Of a DNA stretch of 10,309 nt, positions 1 through 8,082 are shown piece by piece. This DNA is from Pleurotus djamor (Eukaryota; Basidiomycota; Agaricomycetes; Agaricales; Pleurotaceae). The DNA lies in the NCBI GenBank assembly GCA_029747585.1, contig JAPEVF010001389.1, forward strand, positions 1 to 10,309, in the 5' to 3' direction. A program made the translations under genes and the position numbers. Positions within the stretch are counted from its first letter, which is position 1; each line of letters begins with the position of its first letter. The notes beneath the pieces are model-generated. The model worked only from the letters and a program-made list of their open reading frames with translations, was not told where the DNA came from and made no database searches.

Positions 1-403
1 TCAATACGATCAATGCGGCGATGACACCTCCTTCGATGAAGTCTTTGACACCGAAGCTGAGAGCCAACGCCGCAATGAGGACGAGAGTCAACGCGTTCGC
101 TAGAGGGTGCTTGAGTGAGTGAAAATGGCACACCAGACGCGTCGACTTACCCAATTGGCCAGCCAGCACGCGAAGTGCTGAGATGCCACCTTTGCCTTGT
201 AGGACATTTGGTCCATAGGCGTTGAGTCGATGAGTCGCTTCTTCCTGAGTCAGCCCATTGGTGTCCGATGTCCGCAAGTTGTGGATGATTTGCGGTACTG
301 TTGAGATGTGCGCAGAGGGCGCAACGGAGCCCAGGTCAGTATCAGTTGACGACGCACTGATGGGTAAGGTGGTATTAGAGAGAACAGGTGGAGGTTCTTT
401 CAT
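1..403 (-). CDS. P-type cation-transporting ATPase, ENA/IID sodium-pump type (5' part only)
   Basis: This is the N-terminus of an ATP-driven plasma-membrane cation pump; fungal ENA members export Na+/Li+/K+. Exon 1 is complement(151..403) and starts at the ATG at 403. The intron is complement(100..150), 51 nt, with a GTAAGT donor and CTAG acceptor. Exon 2 is complement(<1..99) and runs off the window. About 85 residues precede the intron. They contain the cation-ATPase N-terminal domain signature GLTQEEATHRLNAYGPN, followed by a VLAGQL segment. Splicing joins this in frame to ANALTLVLIAALALSFGVKD, then FIEGGVIAALIVL, which is the first membrane hairpin region as it appears in fungal ENA proteins. 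The phosphorylation (DKTGT) and ATP-binding domains lie outside the window, so the IID subtype rests on resemblance of the N-terminus and first membrane segment. A type IIA (SERCA/PMR1-like) pump is the main alternative. It is divergent from the acetyltransferase gene at 1065. Confidence 0.85.
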   Translation of the reverse strand, partial: MKEPPPVLSNTTLPISASSTDTDLGSVAPSAHISTVPQIIHNLRTSDTNGLTQEEATHRLNAYGPNVLQGKGGISALRVLAGQLGKSTRLVCHFHSLKHPLANALTLVLIAALALSFGVKDFIEGGVIAALIVL

Positions 404-432
404 TGATGGGGAAACCGAACCCGACCTCCCAG

Positions 433-440
433 TTTATATA
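433..440 (-). promoter_or_regulatory. TATA-like element upstream of the ATPase
   Basis: The minus strand reads TATATAAA, a good TATA-box match, in the divergent intergenic region. It ends only about 30 nt from the ATPase ATG at 403, which would leave almost no 5' UTR. It may therefore be a chance AT-rich site, or transcription may start within a few bases of the ATG. Confidence 0.3.
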
Positions 441-932
441 TTGTGGGATATGCCAAGATAACTGTGCCAGGAGCCGATATCTTGGCAATTGTGCAATGAC
501 GGACTTGATCCCATTTAGACGTCAGAACCTGGCTGTGAGTTTCCATTCGTCAATAGTCACAAGATTCCAAGTTCCATGAGCACACGCACAGTCTTATCGA
601 GTCTTCCTCGCTCCTGGCCACACAAGAACATGTAGCACACAGTTTGCGCCAAGGCAAGCCTTTCTATGTCCCTGTGTTGATTTCCCAGGCGTCGGCTTGC
701 GCGATGGGTAATTGGTCATCGGTCTGGCCTGCACAGCCTTTGCCGCCGTCCACCCACCACGATGTGTGCCAAGAGCTGTACGCATTTGACTGCTCTGGCC
801 GGGAGGCTGTGTACAGCGAGTCCCCTATTGCTTCCCTATCTCAACTAGTGAAGGCTAGAAAATGGTAGTATGCTCGAAGGACAAACTAATTCTCACATCG
901 TCAGACTGATTGAGCTTACACAGATAAATGAG

Positions 933-939
933 TATAAAA
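933..939 (+). promoter_or_regulatory. Putative TATA box of the acetyltransferase gene
   Basis: TATAAAA lies about 126 nt before the ATG at 1065 and is followed by a CT-rich tract at about 978-1010, a common fungal core-promoter arrangement. The start site is inferred to fall around 960-1000. No experimental start site is available. Confidence 0.45.
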
Positions 940-1064
940 TGGATGGAATGGATGAATACGGAATATGATCCTGCACCTTTTCGCCTCACCCCTACCCTCA
1001 CCCCTGAAGCTGAAGCTTGAAGCCGACGCTGCCCTCTGTCTCTTCCTCACCATCTAGCCGAAGT

Positions 1065-1779
1065 ATGGCCAACACCACCCATGAGCGTACTGAATTCGAG
1101 CTCATGCTTCAATGTAAATCGTACTTTGCCGGTGATCCTTACATCCGAAAAATCGCCAATGAACAATCCGCCAAACTACGCGACATCAATGCCGAGCATA
1201 ACGAAGATCGGAGGGCTGCTCTGCTAAAGGATTTCTTCACTTTCACGGGCACGGGGAGAGTCGTTATCGTACCGCCATTCTTCTGTGAATATGTGAGGAT
1301 CCATTAAGCACACTCGCGTTCACTGTATGCCTGTACTTGTCTGATTGTTGTGATTGCGTTCTAAGGGTTTCAACATTACTGTAGGCGATGACGTCTTCAT
1401 CCATACTGGGTGTACTATCTTGGATGTAGGACCAGGTACGGTAATCGTCGAGTCACCATACATCGTTGAGTCCATCCCATGACGATCATCCTTCACAGTA
1501 TCCATCGGTTCGCGCACGTTGATTGGCCCAAATGTTCAAATCTATACGCCCACTCATCCTATCTCGCCTGAGGAGCGCGCTGGCATGAATGGTAGAGAAG
1601 CTGCGAAACCCATTAAGATTGGGAACGACTGTTGGATTGGAGGTTCTGTGGTGATACTTCCGGGGGTTACGATAGGTGATGGCGTCACTGTTGGGGCTGG
1701 AAGCGTCGTTACAAAGGATGTCGAGCCCCGAAGGGTAGTAGCTGGCAACCCAGCGAGGTTGATTAAATTAATCGACTAG
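1065..1779 (+). CDS. Maltose/galactoside/nodulation-type O-acetyltransferase (hexapeptide-repeat family), 192 aa
   Basis: Predicted acetyl-CoA-dependent O-acetyltransferase of the Maa/LacA/NodL family, which acetylates sugar hydroxyls; it is probably cytosolic. Exons are 1065..1292, 1366..1435 and 1499..1779, with introns of 73 and 63 nt; the total of 579 nt closes in frame. Residues about 6-60 match the Mac domain ([20 protein letters not shown]). Residues about 70-190 form the left-handed beta-helix with hexapeptide repeats ([20 protein letters not shown], then [20 protein letters not shown]). The presumed catalytic His is H119 in YTPTHP. The C-terminal GNPARLIK is typical of the family, and the length is close to the roughly 180-200 aa family norm. 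The ATG at 1065 has A at -3 and G at +4, and an in-frame stop lies upstream at 1011. The gene is tail-to-tail with the tyrosinase, 134 nt between stops. The true acceptor substrate cannot be read from sequence. Confidence 0.93.
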
Positions 1780-1913
1780 GTACCATCACACTTGTCCGGA
1801 AACGGCGACATGATCAAACGCAAAGGAAATTCATTTCAGCCAGTGTTTGTACCGATACACAATCCAATTTACTTGGGATACATCTACATCTTTACATTGA
1901 GGGTCCGGTTGTC

Positions 1914-3950
1914 TTAGAAAGCGAAGTACTTGTGGGCTCTGCCAAGGTGCGGGAGGGGCGAATGCTTCACAGTGTTGAGTGGAGTACTCAGGACCTCCAC
2001 TTTCATCGACTTGAAGTCAGGAGCATCGATGACGGTTCCATCAATCTACAAAAAGACCCTGTGAGCGATCGTGCCATTTAGTTCAGATGTTACAAAAAAC
2101 AGACCTTCAAAATTCGATGATGCAGCCCATCCTTGAGGTACGGCACAACTTTCGCTTCATCAAGTGTTCCTTCGGTAGCATTTCGTTCCAGGAGCAATTC
2201 GCTGAGATGAACAAATTCTTCGACGAGATCACCCTCTTCCTGATGCTTCTTGCAATTCTCGCATTGCTCGGGAGTAGAGTTGACGAAGAATCCTTGTGAA
2301 GCAATCAAGTTGGAAGCGGAAAGCCACTCCTCAGAGTTTTCGGGAGGATTGCCCAAGAAGAGAAGCACGAAGAAACTTTGATCGCATTCGTATTGGTTGC
2401 AAGCGATCTTGACGGTCCATTCTTGGTCATACGAGGTCAAAGGAGCGGAAGGCGCACTCATGCCAACTGAGGCAAGAGCCCCGCGGATGCGAGGTCGAGC
2501 ACGGCGGGGCGCGTAGAGTTCTTCTACCTTCTGGGAGATGGCAGTGCGAACGGCTTCCTTGTCGGAAAGATCAAGGCCCTTGAATTCAGGATAGGTGTAA
2601 CCGAAGGTGGTGAAATCTTGAACGCCGGCAGAATCGGTGGTAGACACCCAGTTACTATCTTGGGTCCTCCAGAACGGAGTGAGGGCTATGAAGAATCGCA
2701 TATCAGGAAGCGCAAAAAGGCAATGGAAATATTCAAACGTACGCGTGTTCACTCCGATGCGTTGGTTGGCAGGGATGGTCCAGGTGCCGCCACCACTGCT
2801 ACCATCTGTAACCTCGACGTCGAAGTGGATGGCCTGCCACAACGCCAAGAGTCGATCGATATTGCAATGATGCAAGTAGAAGATGGGGTCGTGAGCTAAA
2901 CACAACCGGATCAGCATAAGATATCAGGTCCAAAACAGAGAACCAGCACTAACCAGCGTGAGGAACGCTACTCATGTGTCCAGAACCGCCGATATTGACA
3001 TGCAAACTGTCATGGATACCTTCAAGACTGTTCAGACTACTACCAGCGGAGGTTGTGTGGTTGCTGAAATCGTCCCAGTTATCAATTGAGAAGAGCAAGT
3101 AGGTGTCGCGATTGACTTGAGGAGCGACTCGACCCAAAGTCCTGAAGAGGTTGTCAGAACAAAGTATCTGGAGTACGTCAGTAACTAGGGAGTACGCACC
3201 GTTTGAGAGTCTCGACGTTGTCTTGTGCATTTGCACCCGTGCCAGATGGTTGACGAAGGGTTTTACGCCATAAAGCCCAACGACCAGTGAAGCTTGGATC
3301 GATAGGGTGAAAGACGTACCCCCAAAAGGGATTCGCTACGGTTTGAGGACCAGAAGAGGTGGTGATGGTGATCTGGGGCATCGCGATGACTTGGTCGGGA
3401 GGAATGGGTGCGGATGCCCAATCCCAGTAGGGAAGCCTCATCGTCTCAGCAGCTCGGACCCATTCGTCGCTGTTGTACTCGAGGGCAATTGTCATCGCAG
3501 CTTGTTGGAGGAATTGCTTGAATTCGAAGGGTAAGTGGACTCCAGAGCTGGAGATACTGATGCCAACGTACCTCATATGCGGCAAGGTACGGTCTATGCC
3601 AATGAGGGAAAAGAGTGGTACCATGAGTACAATACCCTTGAAACTGGCCTTCAGGATCGCTTCCAGTACTAGACCAAGGTCGGAAAGGTAGGCCATGGAT
3701 GCCGCCGACGCCGAAGTGCGAAATATCGAGGTCCTGGCTTTGTGCCATAAACTGGGCTATGGATGGAAGGAGTCAGCTAGGATGCAAGGCGGTAGTGAGC
3801 GCGAAAGACCTTGCCTAGTGCTTGTATGAAGAGCGAGAGCCATTTGTCGTTCTTCACGAAATCCTGGATTTCGACGCGAGGTTGAGGGACGGGAACTTCG
3901 CTGTCTCCGTCGGGAACTTTGGGTGCGCCATTGATGATGATACGAGACAT
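1914..3950 (-). CDS. Tyrosinase (polyphenol oxidase), type-3 copper enzyme, 563 aa
   Basis: Catalyses o-hydroxylation of monophenols and oxidation of catechols to o-quinones (melanin/pigment formation); no signal peptide, so intracellular. Exons on the complement: 3815..3950, 3572..3756, 3200..3516, 2954..3141, 2743..2895, 2105..2685, 1914..2045; six introns of 55-59 nt; total 1692 nt closes in frame. CuA ligands are H66 (GGIHGLP), H90 (YCTHG, with C88 as the likely thioether Cys) and H99 (HWHRPY). CuB ligands are H256 and H260 (EGIHDSLH) and one of H284/H285 (FYLHHCNIDR). A YTYPEF motif ends the core. A C-terminal lid domain follows, carrying C468-x-x-C471 (CENC), a motif linked to copper loading in other fungal pro-tyrosinases. 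The enzyme is probably made as a latent proenzyme. Intron 1 is ambiguous: GC-AG at 3757..3814, or GT-AG at 3752..3809, differing by one or two residues near position 46. The ATG has A at -3. Confidence 0.95.
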
Positions 3951-4931
3951 GATAGAAAGAAGCTGAGTGGTTCGAACGATGAGTGTGACTGGAGACGGTT
4001 TCGTTTCCTAAAGTCGAATACGTTCGTTGGCTTTCTTATATACAAAATCTGCTCGTCTAGAGGATCCCCAAACCTTGGAAGGAGTGGCGCTGCCAAGAAG
4101 GTAGGAAAGAAACCCCCGTTTCATGAGGCAATGGACAAGATGAAGCAAACGTACAGATTCAACATGAAAGAAATTCATATCTCCTGTGGGAACGGACAAC
4201 GGAGGCGATTATGGAACCAGGGTCACCAAAGGCTGAGCTCAACCAGCGAAAATGTCGCAGAGGTAACTTGGGCGTCCATACTAATTCGGCCACAGGCGGG
4301 GTGATGCAGATCTGATAACGGGGTATGGACAAAGTTCGAGATTTAGGATGGGGATACGAGCGCTGTGGGGTGAATATAATACAGTAAATGAAACAAGCGA
4401 TGCTCATATGATTCGATGACACGTACAAGTAATTGTGATGTTGAGCGGTGAAGTTGGGTTGTCGCGTATATGGCTCGATGGTTATGGCATTGGCGAACTC
4501 GCGCTCGTGATTGAATGCACTAGAAGGCATGGAGCCGCCCAGAGTGTCGACATGGAAAGGACGACGTGAGACGGTTAAGCGAACAGAACTAAGGGCAATG
4601 TCCTACATGGGGTATGAGTTAGAAGAGCCACTTGTGCTTTGGGGTGGACCTTACAAGCGCGCTTTACATCATGAAATTTCGTCATGAGAAGCAATGTCAA
4701 TTCCTATCTCGATCGGAGTCAGTCGCATCATGTCTGACGCCGATGGGTAACGGGGAGACCCATGATCAGGCTCGTGATGCGGAGAAGACTTGAGAAGGCA
4801 TTGAATAGAATGTGACGAAAGCTGTTGACATAAGTTACCCAGGTTTCTACGAACCACCATGTCAGCGACGGAAATCACTTCTGGTGCGTGTAGGCAAAGT
4901 GCAACGGGGCTCACCTACTAGCTAAAGTTGA
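3951..4931. other. Intergenic region between the intact tyrosinase and the tyrosinase relic
   Basis: About 980 nt lie between the two tyrosinase start sides. The left 100 nt hold the tyrosinase core promoter. The rest contains open frames of up to about 120-160 codons on both strands, but they lack recognisable domains and overlap one another. If the relic on the right was once a full gene, its N-terminal copper-binding half should have lain here on the plus strand. I searched by eye for HWHRPY-, GGIHGLP- and HHCN-like stretches and found none. The missing half is therefore deleted or decayed beyond recognition. Confidence 0.55.
4035..4042 (-). promoter_or_regulatory. Putative TATA box of the tyrosinase gene
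   Basis: The minus strand reads TATATAAG, 85-92 nt upstream of the tyrosinase ATG at 3950. This spacing would give a 5' UTR of roughly 50-60 nt, normal for a fungal gene. Confidence 0.55.
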
Positions 4932-5447
4932 CTTGATCGCACAGCATTCGGAGAGATACAATCGTATCGATGGAGCGCGCGTATACGGTGCAATCCGTCA
5001 CAACTCGACGATTCTTTCACTGTCATGATTTTCTGCGGAAGTGTACCCCAGGCATCCAGCGATTGGGAGTCTTCATCCCATCTTGTCGGAGAGGCGGCGT
5101 TCATGCCATTTGGAGGTTCCGATGCGCAAGGCTTCGTTCACCTTTCAGAGTATATGTCTGAGGAGGTCGGACTTGGCTCTCTACGTGAAGATGTTGTCGT
5201 TCCATACCTAAAGGAAAAGCTCAACTGGCGAACGAGAAAGGTTAGGATAACAAATTAGAAATGAGACATGGTAGCTCACTAGGCGCAGGTTGATGGAACG
5301 GTAGTTGCGTCGGAGGATTTCAGCTCGCTCAAGATCACTGTCCTCTGCACACCACTGTACAATGACCCAGGAAAAACCCTGCCAAAAGCTGGGAAAGTGA
5401 AAGAATATCCAGGAATCACACGAGGACGGCCAGGTGGATCAGAGTAA
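4932..5447 (+). pseudogene. Tyrosinase C-terminal-domain relic (paralogue fragment)
   Basis: The open frame begins after an in-frame TGA at 4929 and reads to 5240. An intron of 48 nt (5241..5288, GTTAGG donor, GCGCAG acceptor) follows, then an exon 5289..5447 ending in TAA. The product aligns with the lid domain of the intact tyrosinase: RIRCNPSQLDDSFTVMIFCG against KIACNQYECDQSFFVLLFLG, then FVHLSE, VVPYLKEKLNWRTRK, and after the intron VDGTVVASEDFSSLKI. The intron sits at exactly the same place as the last intron of the intact gene (K|[I/V]DGTV), which is strong evidence of common descent. All copper-binding residues are missing, as is the CxxC. The first in-frame ATG is at 5025, so a stand-alone product of about 124 aa is formally possible, but catalysis is not. 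It lies inverted relative to the intact gene. The reading frame is unbroken, so the truncation may be fairly recent. Confidence 0.82.
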
Positions 5448-5926
5448 AACTGGTTGGGCAAAAGCGTCATTTATAGTGTCGATACAAGATGATAGAGGTT
5501 GGTCGCAGGTATACTTAAGATTCGAGTAATTGTTCCACCTCGACGGAGGTTGTCCTAGGATCTAAGTATATTGAGTCTTCAGTGTCGAGTCTGCTTCACT
5601 GGGCCGTGGTTCGAGCAGGGTGAGCCCAATGATCAGCGGACTCGACTGTACAGGCCAGTTTGGCTCGTTATTGTCAATTGAAGAAAAGGTCATCGAAGTT
5701 CAAGCTAGCAAGCTTCAAGTTGGAACCGACTCCGAACCAAGTCGTCGATCGTGGTTTGAGGGAGCACGTGACTGTTCCTAAGGTGAGACCCCTATTAATT
5801 TTACCCGAAAATCAATCTGAATCTTGTGCCGTGTGTTGTTTCGACATGACCCACAGAAAAATGGGGAAAACAAATTAAAAATTCAAATTACTGAGTACAG
5901 TTACACAGTCGAGAGGAACTATCCAA
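5448..5926. other. Intergenic region between tyrosinase relic and P450
   Basis: About 480 nt follow the relic's stop and precede the 3' end of the P450. The region is AT-rich towards the right (5870-5930), consistent with 3' UTR and polyadenylation sequence of the minus-strand P450. A CACGTG hexamer (E-box type) occurs at 5765-5770 without evidence of use. A plus-strand open frame at 5660..5878 (72 codons) has no recognisable domain. No RNA gene or mobile element is visible. Confidence 0.5.
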
Positions 5927-8082
5927 TTAAACGACTCCATGACGATCCTTGGTTTCGGCAAGGATGACTTCGACTTCAGGCGACCGGGAGGTAATATCGC
6001 AAAGGAATGGTGCGGGTCGGCTGCAGTCAAAGGAAGTCAATATATATATTCCAAGGATAGTCGAGCAAGATGACTCACACGACAAGACCTTCATCAATAC
6101 TGTCATGAGGATCAGGCATGACGACGTTACCATTCTCATCCTTTCCAGGTCGGATGTTGCAAGCCCAAAGAAGGCATGCAATTTCGATGAACATGCTGTT
6201 GTTTGATACATGGCGACCAACACAGATACTATTGCGAGCGGAAAGCAGGGATGAATACCCAAACAATTGTATAACCGCACGGAAAACGCACCGTCTACCA
6301 AAGCCGTAAGTAACATGGCCTTCATCCTTTGTGTCTGTTGGCAGCGGCCCAAGTTTGCCTTCGTCGTCCAAGAACCTTTCTGGGCGGAAGTCAGCAACGT
6401 CAGGCCCATAGACAGACGTGTCGTGATTCAATCCCCTAAACGGTAGAGTTGAGAGGTGGGGAGGTGCATCGTATACAGAGGAGAACTCACCAGACGTTGA
6501 CAACACAGATAGTGTCTTTTGGAATAAAGTACCCTTCATAGTAATCATCCTGGGCTAGACGATGGGGGACGCCGAGGCGTCCAACACCTCTCCAACGAAG
6601 GGTTTCCTTGACCATAGCTCGGACGTAGGGGAGGCTCTCGTAATCCTGGAAAGTCGGCATCCTGTCTCTTCCAACAACCCGGTCGATCTCCTCCTGAGCC
6701 TTCTTCTGAACTTCAGGGTACATGATCATTGCGATCATAAACCACGCCATCTGACCAGATGTCTAAAATGGAAGTTCAGCTGTCGGCAAGAACCAAGACA
6801 AAGAAACAACAAAGTGCATACCGTTTCAGCACCAGCGGCACTAGGTTACAGACGACTGATGAATTTCCGTACCAAGTAAAATGGGTAAGTCGACTCACTA
6901 AAGGGCTGCAGAGACCCAAGCAGCTTCCGTATCAGAAAGATTCTTTTTCTCTTGCTCCTGGATGATGGTCGACGCGACACTTGGTGCTTGGCTTCCGCTT
7001 TTCTGCAACTCACGTATGAGTAACAACTAACAACACCAAGTGGGAAGAACAGCAGAAACCCACAAGACGCTTATACACATCGGCGAACAAGTTCTCAAAC
7101 AAAATAGAATCGCGTTTGAAGCAATCCTCCGCATATCGCCTCCAGGCACACCTGAGAAGAAACGATATGGATTCATATCTTTCTCAAGTCGTTTGCTTCG
7201 AATAGGCACTTACATCCAACGAGGCAGATGTTCCATCCACGTGAAGTACTCAACTAGGTAAGCTCCGGGGATAGCGGCGGCTAGAGCACGTTCGGTGAAG
7301 TGATTGACACGCATGATGACGGGATCCGAAGAGTCCAACATTGGTGGGAGACCATAGATAATAGCCAGAACGAGCGAAGTACTTGCGCGGCGGAGGTGGT
7401 TGTCGAATTGTTTGGGCTCTCTGATCAGTTCGTCGATGAGGATGGCCGTTTCAGTTTCTTGAAGGGGGTAGTATTGCTTCGCAACGTTGTTGTTCAAAGC
7501 TCTTTGGGGAAAGATAAGGAGAGAAGTACTTTTGACAGGCATATGAACGTACTCATGGGAAGCACGACGCATGCGCTTCCAAATGTCGTTATGTTGAGCG
7601 AAAGCGAAGACCATTCCACCAGTTAGTAACTCATTGGCGACAATGTTGCGTGGGCGGTCGGAGTAGATACCGGCTCGCCTGTCAAGCAAGTCGGCGGCGG
7701 CTTTGTGTGTTCCAAGCACAATGGTGTTTTGTCCAGCAATATTAAGGTAGAAGATCGGTCCTGACGGCGACACGGATGTTAGGTTAGCCGACGACGTAAA
7801 GGCATGGCGTTACTGACCATATTGCTTGGTCATTTTCTCCAGAGTCAACCAAAGCTTGTCGGTTATTTGGTGAAGGTTGCCGATGATAGGTAGTCCCCTG
7901 GGCCCTGGAGGCAGCTTGCCTTTGGGACGAGTAGCATAGGAACGCGCGGCGAAGAGAAAGAAGAGTGCAACTGGCAGACCCAGTGTCGTCCAGGAATACG
8001 ACAAAGGATCAACCAACGAGGGAGACGCCTCCGATTGTGAGGCATTCGTCCATGAGCTCGTAAATGCCTGCAAGCGTTCCAT
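5927..8082 (-). CDS. Cytochrome P450 monooxygenase (class E, microsomal), 543 aa
   Basis: Haem-thiolate monooxygenase using electrons from NADPH-P450 reductase, anchored in the ER by an N-terminal helix (LGLPVALFFLFAA, about residues 36-48) and followed by the hinge KLPPGPRGLPIIGN. Exons on the complement: 7818..8082, 7553..7760, 7214..7501, 7064..7151, 6899..7002, 6822..6840, 6491..6762, 6292..6435, 6079..6228, 5927..6020; nine introns of 51-63 nt; total 1632 nt closes in frame. The I-helix oxygen-binding motif is AGAETT (320-325), ExxR is E377-x-x-R380, the PERF-type motif is FRPERF (431-436), and the haem loop is FGRRICVG with C465 as axial ligand. The length is normal for fungal P450s. 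The ATG context is good (G at -3 and +4). It resembles the large basidiomycete group often annotated as O-methylsterigmatocystin-oxidoreductase-like, but family and substrate cannot be assigned. It is a tandem paralogue of the P450 on its 5' side. Confidence 0.95.
6822..6840 (-). other. 19-nt microexon encoding the P450 I-helix motif
   Basis: Exon 6 of the complete P450 is only 19 nt. It supplies the end of a Tyr codon plus AAGAET, the oxygen-activating I-helix core. It is flanked by a CTAG acceptor and a GTATGC donor. The neighbouring P450 has a 19-nt exon at the equivalent place (9758..9776), which supports both calls. Confidence 0.85.

Larger units (their letters stand above)
404..1064. 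other. Divergent intergenic region between ATPase and acetyltransferase
   Basis: About 660 nt separate two start codons that point away from each other, so the region must hold both promoters. The open frames inside it are short (up to about 75 codons), lack recognisable domains, and are not bounded by convincing splice sites. Near the right end, about 978-1010, there is a pyrimidine-rich run (cctttt, cacccctaccctcacccc). Such tracts often precede transcription starts in filamentous fungi. I see no repeat, RNA gene or mobile element. Confidence 0.6.

Noticed and set aside
3142..3199. Use of the first acceptor (CTCCAG, near 3168) for tyrosinase intron 3
   Set aside because: It would shift the frame and lose QVNRDTYLLF; the CTTCAG acceptor ending at 3142 restores the conserved frame and gives a 58-nt intron like its neighbours.
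4056..4069. TCTAGAGGATCCCC, identical to part of a common cloning-vector polylinker (with GAATTCGAGCTC at 1092-1103 also polylinker-like)
   Set aside because: The flanks do not continue the polylinker, the second match lies inside a conserved exon of the acetyltransferase, and gene order runs smoothly; chance matches are more likely than vector contamination.
3822..4304. 160-codon plus-strand open frame
   Set aside because: It is antisense to tyrosinase exon 1 and its promoter, has no recognisable domain, and runs across the TATA box; taken as a shadow frame.
4159..4530. 123-codon minus-strand open frame in the region between the tyrosinases
   Set aside because: No domain, no supporting splice sites or homology that I can recognise, and Cys/His/Ser-rich composition typical of chance frames.
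5608..5620. GGTTCGAGCAG, resembling a tRNA B box
   Set aside because: No matching A box, acceptor stem or cloverleaf could be formed around it.
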